A model generated the notes under the pieces. That model had not been told where the DNA came from. It worked only from the letters and a program-made list of their open reading frames with translations, and did not search any database. A stretch of 64,000 bases of DNA, taken from NCBI GenBank assembly GCA_050516505.1, contig CP191518.1:2914001-2978000 (forward strand), in the 5' to 3' direction. The stretch comes from Scandinavium ludwigii_A (GTDB taxonomy: Bacteria > Pseudomonadota > Gammaproteobacteria > Enterobacterales > Enterobacteriaceae). Positions 54,065-63,600 of this stretch are shown piece by piece. Numbering within the stretch: the first letter of the stretch is position 1; each line of letters begins with the position of its first letter. Both the position numbers and the translations under genes were made by a program.

Positions 54065-54621
54065 CCTTTGTCAGGATTTGTGAGTAAGTTTCTACAAATA
54101 TAAAGGTCAACCGCCTTCCCTAACCAAAATGTTACACCCCATGTCTCGAAATAATTCCGCACACATTTCCAGCAACACTTCTGTTGCGCTTAAGTATATC
54201 CCTGGCGCTTAGCATACAAAATAACCACCAGCAACGCGCACGAAAAGCTAACTTTGACACATAAGAAAAAGTGAGTTGAGAAGCATTCTTATATAGAAAA
54301 AGTCTTTATCAAAATTAAAGATAAGCTTTTCATATAGATATATAAGTTATCGTAGATTAATTAAGCGGCAGGCAAGGAAATTTGAGGTGGTTCACAAAGT
54401 TCCCCGATTTACACAAATTATTACACATTATTTCTTCTTGTTACCTATTTACGATATTTGTAGCACTTTCAGGCTAGCGAAACGTTGTCATGAATGGAAA
54501 TATGCCTGTCAGACACAGAAAGACACCAAACTCTCATCAATAGTTCCGTAAATATTTATTGACGAAAACTATTGGCGGTAGTGGAAAGTGTCCATAAAAA
54601 AACCAATGAGGGTAATAAATA
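54065..54621 (+). promoter_or_regulatory. ompF upstream control region and leader
   Basis: 557 bp of AT-rich non-coding DNA. From about 54455 to the start the sequence follows the E. coli ompF promoter and leader closely: tttgtagcactttc (OmpR-bound part), agacaccaaactctcatcaa (leader) and ATGAGGGTAATAAATAATG, the region base-paired by MicF in E. coli. The AT-rich block 54230-54440 could hold distal OmpR or IHF sites; I cannot assign them precisely. Confidence 0.75.
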
Positions 54622-55815
54622 ATGATGAAGCGCAATATCCTGGCAGTGGTTATCCCTGCCCTGTTGGCAGCTGGTGCGGCGAACGCAGCAGAAATCTATA
54701 ATAAAAATGCCAACAAACTGGATTTCTACGGTAAAGCAGTCGGTGAGCACATCTGGACTACCAACGGCGACACCACCAGTGATGACACCACCTATGCTCG
54801 TATCGGTTTCAAAGGTGAAACTCAGATTAACGATCAGATCACCGGTTACGGCCAGTGGGAATACAACCTCGACGCATCCAGCGTTGAAGGTGCTCAGGGT
54901 ACTAAAACTCGTCTGGCATTCGCCGGTCTGAAATTTGGTGACGCGGGTTCTATCGACTATGGTCGTAACTACGGCGCCATCTACGACGTAGCGGCATACA
55001 CCGATATGCTGGTTGAGTGGGGCGGCGATTCATGGGCAGCTACCGACAACTTCATGAACGGTCGTTCTACTGGCCTTCTGACTTACCGTAATACCGATTT
55101 CTTCGGTCTGGTTGATGGCCTGAGCTTCGCCCTGCAGTATCAGGGTAAAAACGAGCGTAACAGCCCAGTTACCGTTAACTATGACGACGACAACGGTTCT
55201 CCAACTGATATCTCTCTGGGCGGTAACGGCGCGAAAGCAAACGGCGACGGCGTAAGTACCTCCGTACAGTACGCATTCCTGGACGGCTTCAGCGTTGCTG
55301 CGGGTTATGAAACTGCTGACCGTACCAACGACCAGGTTAACCCAGAAGTTCGCACCATCAACGGTGTAACTTATGGTAACGCAAGCGCTGGCGGTGACCG
55401 CGCTGAAGCATGGTCTACTGCATTCAAATACGACGCGAACAACGTTTACGCGGCAGTGATGTATGCTGAAACCACCAACATGACTCGCGAGCCAGACAAC
55501 AACTTCGCGAACAAAACTCAGAACATCGAAGCCGTGGTTCAGTACCAGTTCGATTTCGGTCTGCGTCCGTCCATCGGTTACGTACAGTCTAAAGGTAAAG
55601 ACCTGCTGGCACGTTCCAACAGCAACGGCTCCTTCGCTGGCGGCGATGCTGACCTGGTTAAATACATCGAAGTGGGTTCATGGTACTACTTCAACAAGAA
55701 CATGAACGTCTACGCAGCATACAAATTCAACCTGCTGGACGACAACGATTACTCTAGAGCATCTGGTCAGGCTACCGACGACCAGGCTGCTGTCGGTATC
55801 GTTTACCAGTTCTAA
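54622..55815 (+). CDS. ompF: General porin OmpF (variant loops)
   Basis: 397 residues from the conserved MMKRNILAVVIPALLAAG start, with signal peptide cleavage at ANA/AE and a 16-stranded trimeric porin barrel ending VYQF. Position between asnS and aspC and the upstream sequence identify ompF. It is about 35 residues longer than E. coli OmpF, mainly in the loop after NERNSPVTVNYDDDNG and in another near EVRTINGVTYGNASAG. The constriction loop reads TDMLVEWGGDSW where E. coli OmpF and OmpC have PEFGGD. The C-terminal KFNLLDDND is OmpC-like. Codon bias is strong. Regulated by EnvZ/OmpR and MicF. Confidence 0.93.
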   Translation: MMKRNILAVVIPALLAAGAANAAEIYNKNANKLDFYGKAVGEHIWTTNGDTTSDDTTYARIGFKGETQINDQITGYGQWEYNLDASSVEGAQGTKTRLAFAGLKFGDAGSIDYGRNYGAIYDVAAYTDMLVEWGGDSWAATDNFMNGRSTGLLTYRNTDFFGLVDGLSFALQYQGKNERNSPVTVNYDDDNGSPTDISLGGNGAKANGDGVSTSVQYAFLDGFSVAAGYETADRTNDQVNPEVRTINGVTYGNASAGGDRAEAWSTAFKYDANNVYAAVMYAETTNMTREPDNNFANKTQNIEAVVQYQFDFGLRPSIGYVQSKGKDLLARSNSNGSFAGGDADLVKYIEVGSWYYFNKNMNVYAAYKFNLLDDNDYSRASGQATDDQAAVGIVYQF

Positions 55816-55846
55816 TCAGTACGCCACTTTGTTATATGCTTGAAAA

Positions 55847-55872
55847 ACAGGGCTTCGGCCCTGTTTTTTTAT
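55847..55872 (+). terminator. ompF terminator
   Basis: ACAGGGC-ttcg-GCCCTGT, a stable UUCG tetraloop hairpin, followed by a T-run. Confidence 0.93.
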
Positions 55873-55999
55873 GGCTGGCAGTAAATAATCGTGACTTTTG
55901 AAAAGCCTGTCGCTTTTTCTCGCAAACGGTTGGCTTTTCGTCATTCTCCCGTTAACCTGAGAGCGGATTTCCCTTCAGTAACCACAATGGAACCTCGTC

Positions 56000-57190
56000 A
56001 TGTTTGAGAACATAACCGCTGCCCCTGCCGACCCTATTCTGGGCCTGGCCGATCTGTTTCGTGCCGATGACCGCCCGGGGAAAATCAACCTCGGGATTGG
56101 TGTTTACAAAGATGAGACCGGTAAAACACCGGTTCTGACCAGCGTAAAAAAAGCGGAACTTTATCTGCTGGAAAATGAAACCACCAAGAACTACCTCGGC
56201 ATTGACGGTATTCCGGAATTTGGCCGCTGCACGCAGGAGCTGCTGTTCGGGAAAGGCAGTGCCATTGTGGCTGACAAGCGTGCACGTACGGCGCAGACCC
56301 CAGGTGGCACCGGCGCACTGCGCGTTGCCGCGGATTTTCTCGCTAAAAACACTGACGTAAAACGCGTGTGGGTCAGCAATCCAAGCTGGCCGAACCACAA
56401 AGGCGTGTTTAATTCCGCCGGGCTGGAAGTGTGCGAATACAGCTATTACGACGCGAATCAACACGCTCTGGATTTTGACGGCCTGGTTTCCAGCCTGAAT
56501 CAGGCTCAGGCAGGCGACGTGGTGCTGTTCCACGGCTGCTGCCACAACCCAACAGGGATCGACCCGACGCTGGAACAGTGGGAACAGCTGGCAAAACTGT
56601 CCGTAGAGAAAGGCTGGCTACCGCTGTTTGATTTCGCCTACCAGGGATTTGCTCGCGGTCTGGAAGAAGATGCTGAAGGCCTGCGCGCCTTTGCCGCCGT
56701 ACATCAAGAGCTGCTGGTGGCGAGTTCATTCTCAAAAAACTTTGGCCTGTACAACGAACGCGTCGGTGCCTGTACGCTCGTTTCTGCGGATGCAGTCACG
56801 GTCGACCGCGCATTTAGCCAGATGAAAGCGGTTATCCGCGCCAACTATTCTAACCCACCGGCTCACGGTGCCGCCGTGGTGGCGACGATCCTCAGCAATG
56901 ACGCATTGCGCGCCATCTGGGAGCAAGAGCTGACTGACATGCGCCAGCGTATTCAGCGTATGCGTCTGCTGTTCGTGAACACCCTCGCCGAGAAAGGTGC
57001 GGACCGCGATTTCAGCTTCATCACCAGGCAGAACGGCATGTTCTCCTTCAGCGGCCTGACCAAAGAACAGGTTCTGCGTCTGCGTGAAGAGTTTGGTGTT
57101 TATGCGGTTGCGTCCGGACGAGTAAACGTCGCGGGCATGACGCCAGACAATATGGCCCCACTGTGTGAAGCCATCGTCGCCGTGCTGTAA
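56000..57190 (+). CDS. aspC: Aspartate aminotransferase AspC
   Basis: 396 residues, E. coli length. Fold type I PLP enzyme: LGIGVYKDETGKTPVL, CCHNPTGIDPT, FDFAYQGFARG, PLP lysine in SFSKNFGLYNERVG. Interconverts aspartate/2-oxoglutarate and oxaloacetate/glutamate and also serves tyrosine and phenylalanine. Its own promoter lies in the 130 bp after the ompF terminator. Confidence 0.97.
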   Translation: MFENITAAPADPILGLADLFRADDRPGKINLGIGVYKDETGKTPVLTSVKKAELYLLENETTKNYLGIDGIPEFGRCTQELLFGKGSAIVADKRARTAQTPGGTGALRVAADFLAKNTDVKRVWVSNPSWPNHKGVFNSAGLEVCEYSYYDANQHALDFDGLVSSLNQAQAGDVVLFHGCCHNPTGIDPTLEQWEQLAKLSVEKGWLPLFDFAYQGFARGLEEDAEGLRAFAAVHQELLVASSFSKNFGLYNERVGACTLVSADAVTVDRAFSQMKAVIRANYSNPPAHGAAVVATILSNDALRAIWEQELTDMRQRIQRMRLLFVNTLAEKGADRDFSFITRQNGMFSFSGLTKEQVLRLREEFGVYAVASGRVNVAGMTPDNMAPLCEAIVAVL

Positions 57191-57200
57191 TTCAGGCGAA

Positions 57201-57228
57201 AAAAAAGGTCGCGAAAGCGGCCTTTTTT
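57201..57228 (+). terminator. aspC terminator
   Basis: AAGGTCGC-gaaa-GCGGCCTT followed by T-run. Confidence 0.87.
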
Positions 57229-57244
57229 ATGTGTTTTGAGCATT

Positions 57245-57269
57245 AAAAAAGCCGCAAATGCGGCTTTTT
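57245..57269 (-). terminator. gloC terminator
   Basis: AAAAAGCCGC-aaat-GCGGCTTTTT; on the minus strand it ends the mepK-gloC transcript. Confidence 0.87.
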
Positions 57270-57273
57270 ATCT

Positions 57274-57921
57274 TTACCAGACAGGCATCTCGTCCTGCAA
57301 GAACGGATTATGTACACGCTCATGACCGAGCGTTGACATTGGCCCATGGCCTGGAATAAAGCTGACGGCATCACCGAGTGGTAACAATTTGCGCTTAATC
57401 GAATCGATAAGCTGCCCATGGTCGCCACGCGGGAAATCACTGCGCCCTACTCCACCTTTAAATATCACATCGCCTGAAATCAGCAGCTGCGAAACCGCGT
57501 CGAAAAAGACAATATGACCCGGCGTATGGCCCGGACAATGCAATACTTTGAGGCTGACGTTACCCACGCTGACGGTATCGTCTTCATTCAACCAGCGGTC
57601 TGGCGTGAGCGGCTGACAGTCTTCAAGACCGAACATTTTGCTCTGCGCTGGCAGCCCCTGAAGCCAGAACTCATCTTCTTTTTCCGGTCCAATAACCGGC
57701 ACACCGTAATGTTGTGCCAGCTCCGCGGCAGCGCCAACGTGATCAAGATGACCATGGGTCAGCAAAATCTGCATCAGCGTCACGCCTGCGGCGGCCACTT
57801 CCTGTTTGATACGCTCAGCATCACCGCCAGGATCCACCAGTGCGGCAAGTTTGGTCTGCTCACACCAGATGAGTGAACAGTTCTGGGCGAAAGCCGTAAC
57901 CGGAATAATACGATAGTTCAT
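57274..57921 (-). CDS. gloC: Type II glyoxalase GloC (YcbL)
   Basis: 215-residue metallo-beta-lactamase-fold hydrolase with THGHLDH (His56, His58, Asp60, His61), HCPGHTPGH, and SGDVIFKGGVGRSD. Hydrolyses S-lactoylglutathione to lactate and glutathione, completing methylglyoxal detoxification. 15 nt downstream of mepK. Confidence 0.94.
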   Translation of the reverse strand: MNYRIIPVTAFAQNCSLIWCEQTKLAALVDPGGDAERIKQEVAAAGVTLMQILLTHGHLDHVGAAAELAQHYGVPVIGPEKEDEFWLQGLPAQSKMFGLEDCQPLTPDRWLNEDDTVSVGNVSLKVLHCPGHTPGHIVFFDAVSQLLISGDVIFKGGVGRSDFPRGDHGQLIDSIKRKLLPLGDAVSFIPGHGPMSTLGHERVHNPFLQDEMPVW

Positions 57922-57936
57922 GATGCTCCTGTTTCG

Positions 57937-58488
57937 TTACCAGGTCCTCACCGGCCCGGTATCAATATGCACAAAGTTACTACGTGGGTAATATCCTACA
58001 CCACCTGCGCGCATAGATAACGCAGCTTTGCGAATATTGCTTAACGAAACGCCTTCAATGTGAAAATCCATCGCCTGGCCTTTGGTGTGATAGCTGTGTT
58101 TCGCTACACCGCGGCTATGTGCGCGCAACTCATCGTTGGTATTGAGTGAACGATAACCGGAAATAAGCTGCACGGGCTTGTTGGTCCCCAACAGTCCCTG
58201 AAGACGGTACAGATGATCAAAAAGTTTTGGATCGATGGATTTCATTTTATTCGCGCGATAGTCACGGAAAAAATGGTTGAGTCTTGCTAATTCATCCTGA
58301 ATATAGCCTCTGCCATCGAAAAACTCCGCCTTGAGCGACTCCCCGGTGTGCAGGTTATTGAGCGTCAAAATACGCGGGCGTGGTGTCGAGAGGGTGGCAA
58401 ATGCTGGCGTAGGCAAGATGGCCGCTGCGCCGAGCGCAACACCACCTAACGCCAGCAACTTGCGGCGATTAGCGTCAAATTTGTCCAT
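57937..58488 (-). CDS. mepK: Peptidoglycan endopeptidase MepK (YcbK)
   Basis: ATG 58488 gives 182 residues with a twin-arginine signal (DANRRKLLALGGVALGAAAI). The M15-type zinc site is visible: SGYRS, AKHSYHTKGQAMDFHIEG and NFVHIDTG. In E. coli MepK cleaves mDAP-mDAP (3-3) crosslinks in peptidoglycan. It lies next to ldtD, which makes 3-3 links. The longer reading (58575) adds 29 unconvincing residues. Confidence 0.94.
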   Translation of the reverse strand: MDKFDANRRKLLALGGVALGAAAILPTPAFATLSTPRPRILTLNNLHTGESLKAEFFDGRGYIQDELARLNHFFRDYRANKMKSIDPKLFDHLYRLQGLLGTNKPVQLISGYRSLNTNDELRAHSRGVAKHSYHTKGQAMDFHIEGVSLSNIRKAALSMRAGGVGYYPRSNFVHIDTGPVRTW

Positions 58489-58667
58489 GATAATCAGGTC
58501 TACAAGTAAGTGATCGTTATTTATGCACTTCTGGCGCACGAAGGGCACCTTAACCGCCACACACGGCGACGTCAAGGCTCCCTAACCCCAGTCAATACGG
58601 GGCCTGAAGCGATACAGGCCTCTATTGGCTAATTTATACGACACCTGAATTATCTGAACTTCTTCAT

Positions 58668-60476
58668 TTACCTGATTAATTGTTCCGCTTTTGGCAGAAT
58701 TTGTGCGCCAGATCGCGCGGTGAGATCATAATTGTAAATATCTGTACGATATTGCGCCCGACCATCTGCCCCAACAAACGCCGTCAGATAGTAGAGATTG
58801 ACCGGGATATTCTGGCGAATATTCACGTATCGCGTATTACCCTGTTTCAGCGCATCGGAGATCCGTGAGTCATTCCAGCCTGCATCCTGTAACAACATGT
58901 TGGCTAATTCAGACGCTTTATTGACGCGTACGCAGCCGGAACTCAGCGCCCGAGTGTCCTTCTGGAACAGCGTGTGGTTAGGCGTATCGTGTAGATAAAT
59001 CGCATCGGAGCTCGGCATGTTGAACTTATAGCGGCCCAATGAGTTATGGACGCCCGGTGCCTGCTGAAAGCGGAACGGCAGGTTTGTCGCTGTAATCGTC
59101 GACCAGTCGACCTGATACGGGTTGATGGCTTCTTTACTGTTCCAGCCACGCATCATGGTGTAACCGTGACGGTCCAGATAACCGGGATCGTTAACGACTT
59201 TCGGTAGAATGTCCTTGCGGGCAAGCGTTGATGGCACGTTCCACGGCGGGTTCACCACCACGTTGTTTAACGCACTGCTCATCATCGGCGTTTTACGATC
59301 GGGGCGACCGACAATCACCCGTGAGGCTAAAACCTGATTGCCATCAAGATAATAAACCAACGAATAGGCAGGAATATTCACCATGATGCCGGTGGAAAGC
59401 TTGCCCGGTAACAGGCGAAGACGCTGGATATTGAGCGCCAGCACGCCTGCACGTTGTGCCGGGCTAACGTTCAGCCAGTCGCGCGTCGATTGTCCAATAA
59501 CACCATCAGCACCCAGCCCTTGCCAGGCCTGGAAACGCTTCACGGCCTCCACCAGCTGTCGGTCGTAAACTGCCGGCGCCGTTTTGTTGGCTTTGGCTTT
59601 CTTCACTGGAACCGCCGACGGGCTCACCACCGGGTTATCTCCCGGTAACGCAATATTTGGCGTAGAGTCCATCATCCCCGTGCGCTGCAGAATTTCACGC
59701 AGCGCAGGAATATCTTTGCTCCACTGTCCCGGAGAAAGTTTGACGCTGCTGGTTAACTGCGGCCACGGACGTGAATCGGTCAGCTGCGTGAGCAACGCCT
59801 GATGCATGGCCGCATATTGCGGATGCTGCGGTGCCAGCCCCGCGACAAACAGTGGCAACTGGCCGTTATCCAGCGCCAGCTGCCACTGATTAATCACTGA
59901 CAGCGGTGGCGTAGATAGCGTGTAAGGTTTATCACTATAAAGCCAGCGATTGCCCTGTACAGGAATGCTGCTGATGAACTGAAGATAGCCCATCATGGCG
60001 TCGGACAGTACGACATCACGCGCCATCCCGCTGACGGCCGGATCGGTTAGCAGTTCGACCCACTGGGTAAACTGTGGCTGGAAACCGGCGATAGCCACTT
60101 CAGCAAGCTGCTGCTGAAATGCCTGAACCGCTTCACGGTTTTCCCACATTGGTTTCATCTGTCGCGCGGCATACAGTGCAGACAGCTGATTCATGTAAAT
60201 CGGTGTGTAACTGGCAGGCAAGAGTGACTGAATATCAGCCCGACTTTTCGCCGCAGCCCCTTCAGGGAGCGGTTGAATACCAGCCATCATCGCAACGGCT
60301 GGTGCCTGACCGTCTGATTGCGCCAACGCTTGTGACGCATCACCCAGTGTGGCTGAACTGTCTGTTGGTACCAGTTCAGGCTCATCGGCCTGAACGCTAA
60401 ACAGCGGAGCAAATGCCAGCATCAGGCATAAACTCAGCGCTGACAGCCGACGACCTTTAGATTTATCGAGTGACAT
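58668..60476 (-). CDS. ldtD: L,D-transpeptidase LdtD (YcbB)
   Basis: 602 residues from ATG 60476: signal peptide (LSALSLCLMLAFAPLFSVQA), scaffold domain, peptidoglycan-binding domain (about 310-360; VEAVKRFQAWQGLGADGVIG) and YkuD catalytic domain with HDTPN and SSGCVRV (Cys515). It forms mDAP-mDAP crosslinks and can bypass penicillin-binding proteins under envelope stress. A reading from 60506 adds ten residues before the signal peptide. A CpxR-like box lies upstream. Confidence 0.95.
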   Translation of the reverse strand: MSLDKSKGRRLSALSLCLMLAFAPLFSVQADEPELVPTDSSATLGDASQALAQSDGQAPAVAMMAGIQPLPEGAAAKSRADIQSLLPASYTPIYMNQLSALYAARQMKPMWENREAVQAFQQQLAEVAIAGFQPQFTQWVELLTDPAVSGMARDVVLSDAMMGYLQFISSIPVQGNRWLYSDKPYTLSTPPLSVINQWQLALDNGQLPLFVAGLAPQHPQYAAMHQALLTQLTDSRPWPQLTSSVKLSPGQWSKDIPALREILQRTGMMDSTPNIALPGDNPVVSPSAVPVKKAKANKTAPAVYDRQLVEAVKRFQAWQGLGADGVIGQSTRDWLNVSPAQRAGVLALNIQRLRLLPGKLSTGIMVNIPAYSLVYYLDGNQVLASRVIVGRPDRKTPMMSSALNNVVVNPPWNVPSTLARKDILPKVVNDPGYLDRHGYTMMRGWNSKEAINPYQVDWSTITATNLPFRFQQAPGVHNSLGRYKFNMPSSDAIYLHDTPNHTLFQKDTRALSSGCVRVNKASELANMLLQDAGWNDSRISDALKQGNTRYVNIRQNIPVNLYYLTAFVGADGRAQYRTDIYNYDLTARSGAQILPKAEQLIR

Positions 60477-60563
60477 CCCTTGCCCCCTGTTTTCATTGCT
60501 GCCCACATCACACGGGGCTTACTCTCAGTATATAAAGACAAAAATACTTTTGCCTGACCAAAT

Positions 60564-60578
60564 GTAAAGAAGATTAAA
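60564..60578 (+). promoter_or_regulatory. Probable CpxR box of ldtD
   Basis: GTAAA-GAAGA-TTAAA on the plus strand is one base off the CpxR consensus, about 90 bp upstream of ldtD. ldtD is Cpx-induced in E. coli. Confidence 0.5.
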
Positions 60579-60609
60579 GATAATACCCTGCTCTACCCGG
60601 AAAGGGATA

Positions 60610-60640
60610 ACAAAAAGGGCGACATCGCTGTCGCCCTTGT
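60610..60640 (-). terminator. mukB terminator
   Basis: AAGGGCGACA/TGTCGCCCTT with a U-run on the minus strand (tttttg), 24 nt after the mukB stop. Confidence 0.88.
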
Positions 60641-60660
60641 TTAAAAATAATTATTTAGCG

Positions 60661-63600
60661 CTAAGATGCTTCCGCCGTTCCAGGCAACGGTTCCGGCAGT
60701 TGAGGCGCGAAACCACGCAGCCCAACCACGTGAACATGTTCAGTATTCTGGAAGACTTTACGCACCAGTTTATAGGTGGTGCCTTTTTCTGGGCTGATGT
60801 TTTCCGGGGCCGCGATGATAAGCTGCATTTCCAGACGGTCACACAGTTCAAACAGCGTGGCGATGGAACGGGCATCCAGACGAGCCGCTTCATCGAGGAA
60901 CAGCAGACGGCATGGCGAAATATCTTTGCCGCGCAGACGTCGCGCTTCATCTTCCCAGCTCTGCACCACCATCACCAGAATCGACATCCCGGTACCGATC
61001 GCTTCACCGGTCGACAGCGCACCCGATTCCGCACGCAGCCAGCCGTCAGAACCACGGTTAACTTCGACTTCCATTTCGAGATAGTTACGGTAATCCAGCA
61101 GCTCCTCACCGATGGTTTGCGGCGTACGCTGGCCCATATCAATGTGCGGATTCAGGCGCTGATACAGCTTCGCCAGTGCTTCGGAGAAGGTCAGACGGTT
61201 GCTGTTGAACAAGTCCTGGTGCTGTTCGTGCTGCTCGGAAAGCACTTCCAGCAGCGTGGAGTGCGCTTCGCGAACATTGACGTTCAGACGCACGCTGTTA
61301 ACCTGGCCGAACGATACGCTTTGCAGCCCCTGGTTGAGCTGACGAATACGGTTCTGCTCGCGCTGAATAGTCTTGCGAATGATATTCGCCACGCTGCGGG
61401 AGCTGATCGCCAGCTTCTGCTCACGCGCCGTCAGTTCTTCCGTCAAGCGGCCCAGCTCAATTTCCATCTGTTCGATGGCTTCAACCGGGTCGTCGGTACG
61501 AATAATATCCTGACGAATACGCTCACGCAGATGCTGATACACCGCCACGAAGAACTGAATTTTACGCTCAGGACGTTTCGGATCTTCGGACATGCGCAGT
61601 ACGTCGCGCAGGTGTTCGTTATCCGCTACCGCCAGACGCAGCGCACCCAGCGCTTTATCCGACATTGAACGCAGATCATCAGCAGACAGGTACGCCAGTT
61701 CGCGACGGTGCAGTCGGCGTTCAACATTGTTATCTTTCACCAGACGCATCACCGCGCACCAGCCTGCTTTCGCGCTGACTACCTGCTCACGCATTTCGAG
61801 ATAATTACGCTCGAGGCCACGCAGTTTGCGGGTCAGGTTATCCATCTCCGCTTCGCAGAAGGTCAATGCTTTTTCCAGCTGATTACGACGGTTACGGTTG
61901 TTGGACAGCTGAGTGTGCAACTCGTCACGACGGGAACGCGCCCGCTCTTCCGCCCCGCTGTCGGCACGTACGCCGATGTCCTGCAGTTCGCGATGTAAAT
62001 CGGTCAGCAGCTCTTTCTTGGTGTCGTAGGAGCTTTTCAGTGACGCCATCACCTGGCTGTACTGGCTGAGCTGTGCCGCATGGTTACGCAGCGCTTCACG
62101 GGCGCGGGTACGTTCGCCTTCAGCCTGTTCCAGACGCTGGCGAAGCTTCTCGTTCAGGTCGGTGTTGCCGTTCAGCATTTCAGCCGAATCGGTGTAACCA
62201 AAGTGCGCCCGGCGCTGCACAACTTCGGTCAGGGCAAACGCCTGCTGACGGGCATCGCGCTGCACCTGCTGTGAATACGCAAAGTCTTCTTTCAGCTGCT
62301 CGTACTGTTCCGGGTCGCTCTGCAGAACGGACACAACCGGTTCAAGTTTCGCCAGCTGATTACCGTGCTGCTGAATAAAGCGCGCGGCTTCCTGCGCTTC
62401 ATCAAGACGCTCCTGAATTTCATCCACGCGGTCGGCAAGGGTTTCGTCGGCCAGAAGATTCAGACGCGGCAGCAGGCGGTTGAGTTGGGAAACGCCCTCT
62501 TTCGCCTGTTCAAACTGCGCCCGGCTCTGTTGGTTATCATTTTCATGGTTGCTGAGCGCACGCTCCAGCTCACCGCGACGGGTATTGAGTTTGCGAATTT
62601 CCGCTTCCGGATCCGCTTCAAACGCGACGGCTAAATGGCTGCCGATAAAGCGGCTGAATGCCTGATGCAGACGTTGCGTTTTCTGCACATCAAATGACAA
62701 CGTCGCAAAGCGTTCAGACAGAATTTCACGCTCGGCGTGCAACGCTTCAATGCGGTTTTCACGCGCTGCGCGGCCAAACAGCGGCAGCGTCGGGAAGCGC
62801 GAATAACGCCACTGGCGATCCGCGACTTTAACAACAACCGCTTTTTCCAGCTCGTCGACGCTGAACACGCTGTCATCAAAGGACGACGGATCCCCTTCGA
62901 TGAGATAGAGATCTTCCGGACAATCTTCCAGACCTTCCAGCTGTTCGGCGATCAGCGACAAATCCGGCACCACGATCCCGTGACGTGACGGGCCGTACAA
63001 CGCAGAGAAGTACGGCGCATCTTCGAGGCTGACGTCGTCGTAAATCTCTGACAGCAGCACACCGCCAAAACGTTCGGCAAGCGCATTCAGGCGCGGGTCT
63101 TCCGAGCCGCCTGGCTGGCTTAAACGTTCGATTTCATCATCAACCGCACGCTTGCGGGCGCCGACTTCATCGCGTTCAACAATGGCTTCGCGCTCGCGCT
63201 CCAGCAACTGCTGCATAAATTCGGTGACGTCCTGGCTGGACTCGAACGCTTCCCCGCTCTGCTCGCACAGCTGAGTCAGGCTACTTTGTGCCGCGAGCCA
63301 AATTGGCGCGCGTTGCAGCAGCGTCTTGGTGCGGCTTTGCAGCTGCTCCAGTTCCTGACGCAGCGTCATACGCTGTTCACTGGCGGAGGAGACGCTGTCG
63401 GAGAGTGAAGAAATACGTTCTTCCAGCTCCATGTGAAGCGCTTCCAGGTCTTCAATCTCGATGTGACGACCCTGACGCTTGCAGAATTCGGCCAGCAGAC
63501 GTTCGGCATCCTGCTGTTCACGCAGACGCTGTTCAAGTTCGTTCAGACGACCGCGCAGGGCCGTAGACTGCTCCGCCAGATGGCGCTGATTCACGCCTTC

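Noticed and set aside
60637..61668. 343-codon plus-strand frame opposite mukB
   Set aside because: Antisense of the highly conserved MukB head domain; composition is typical of a shadow frame.
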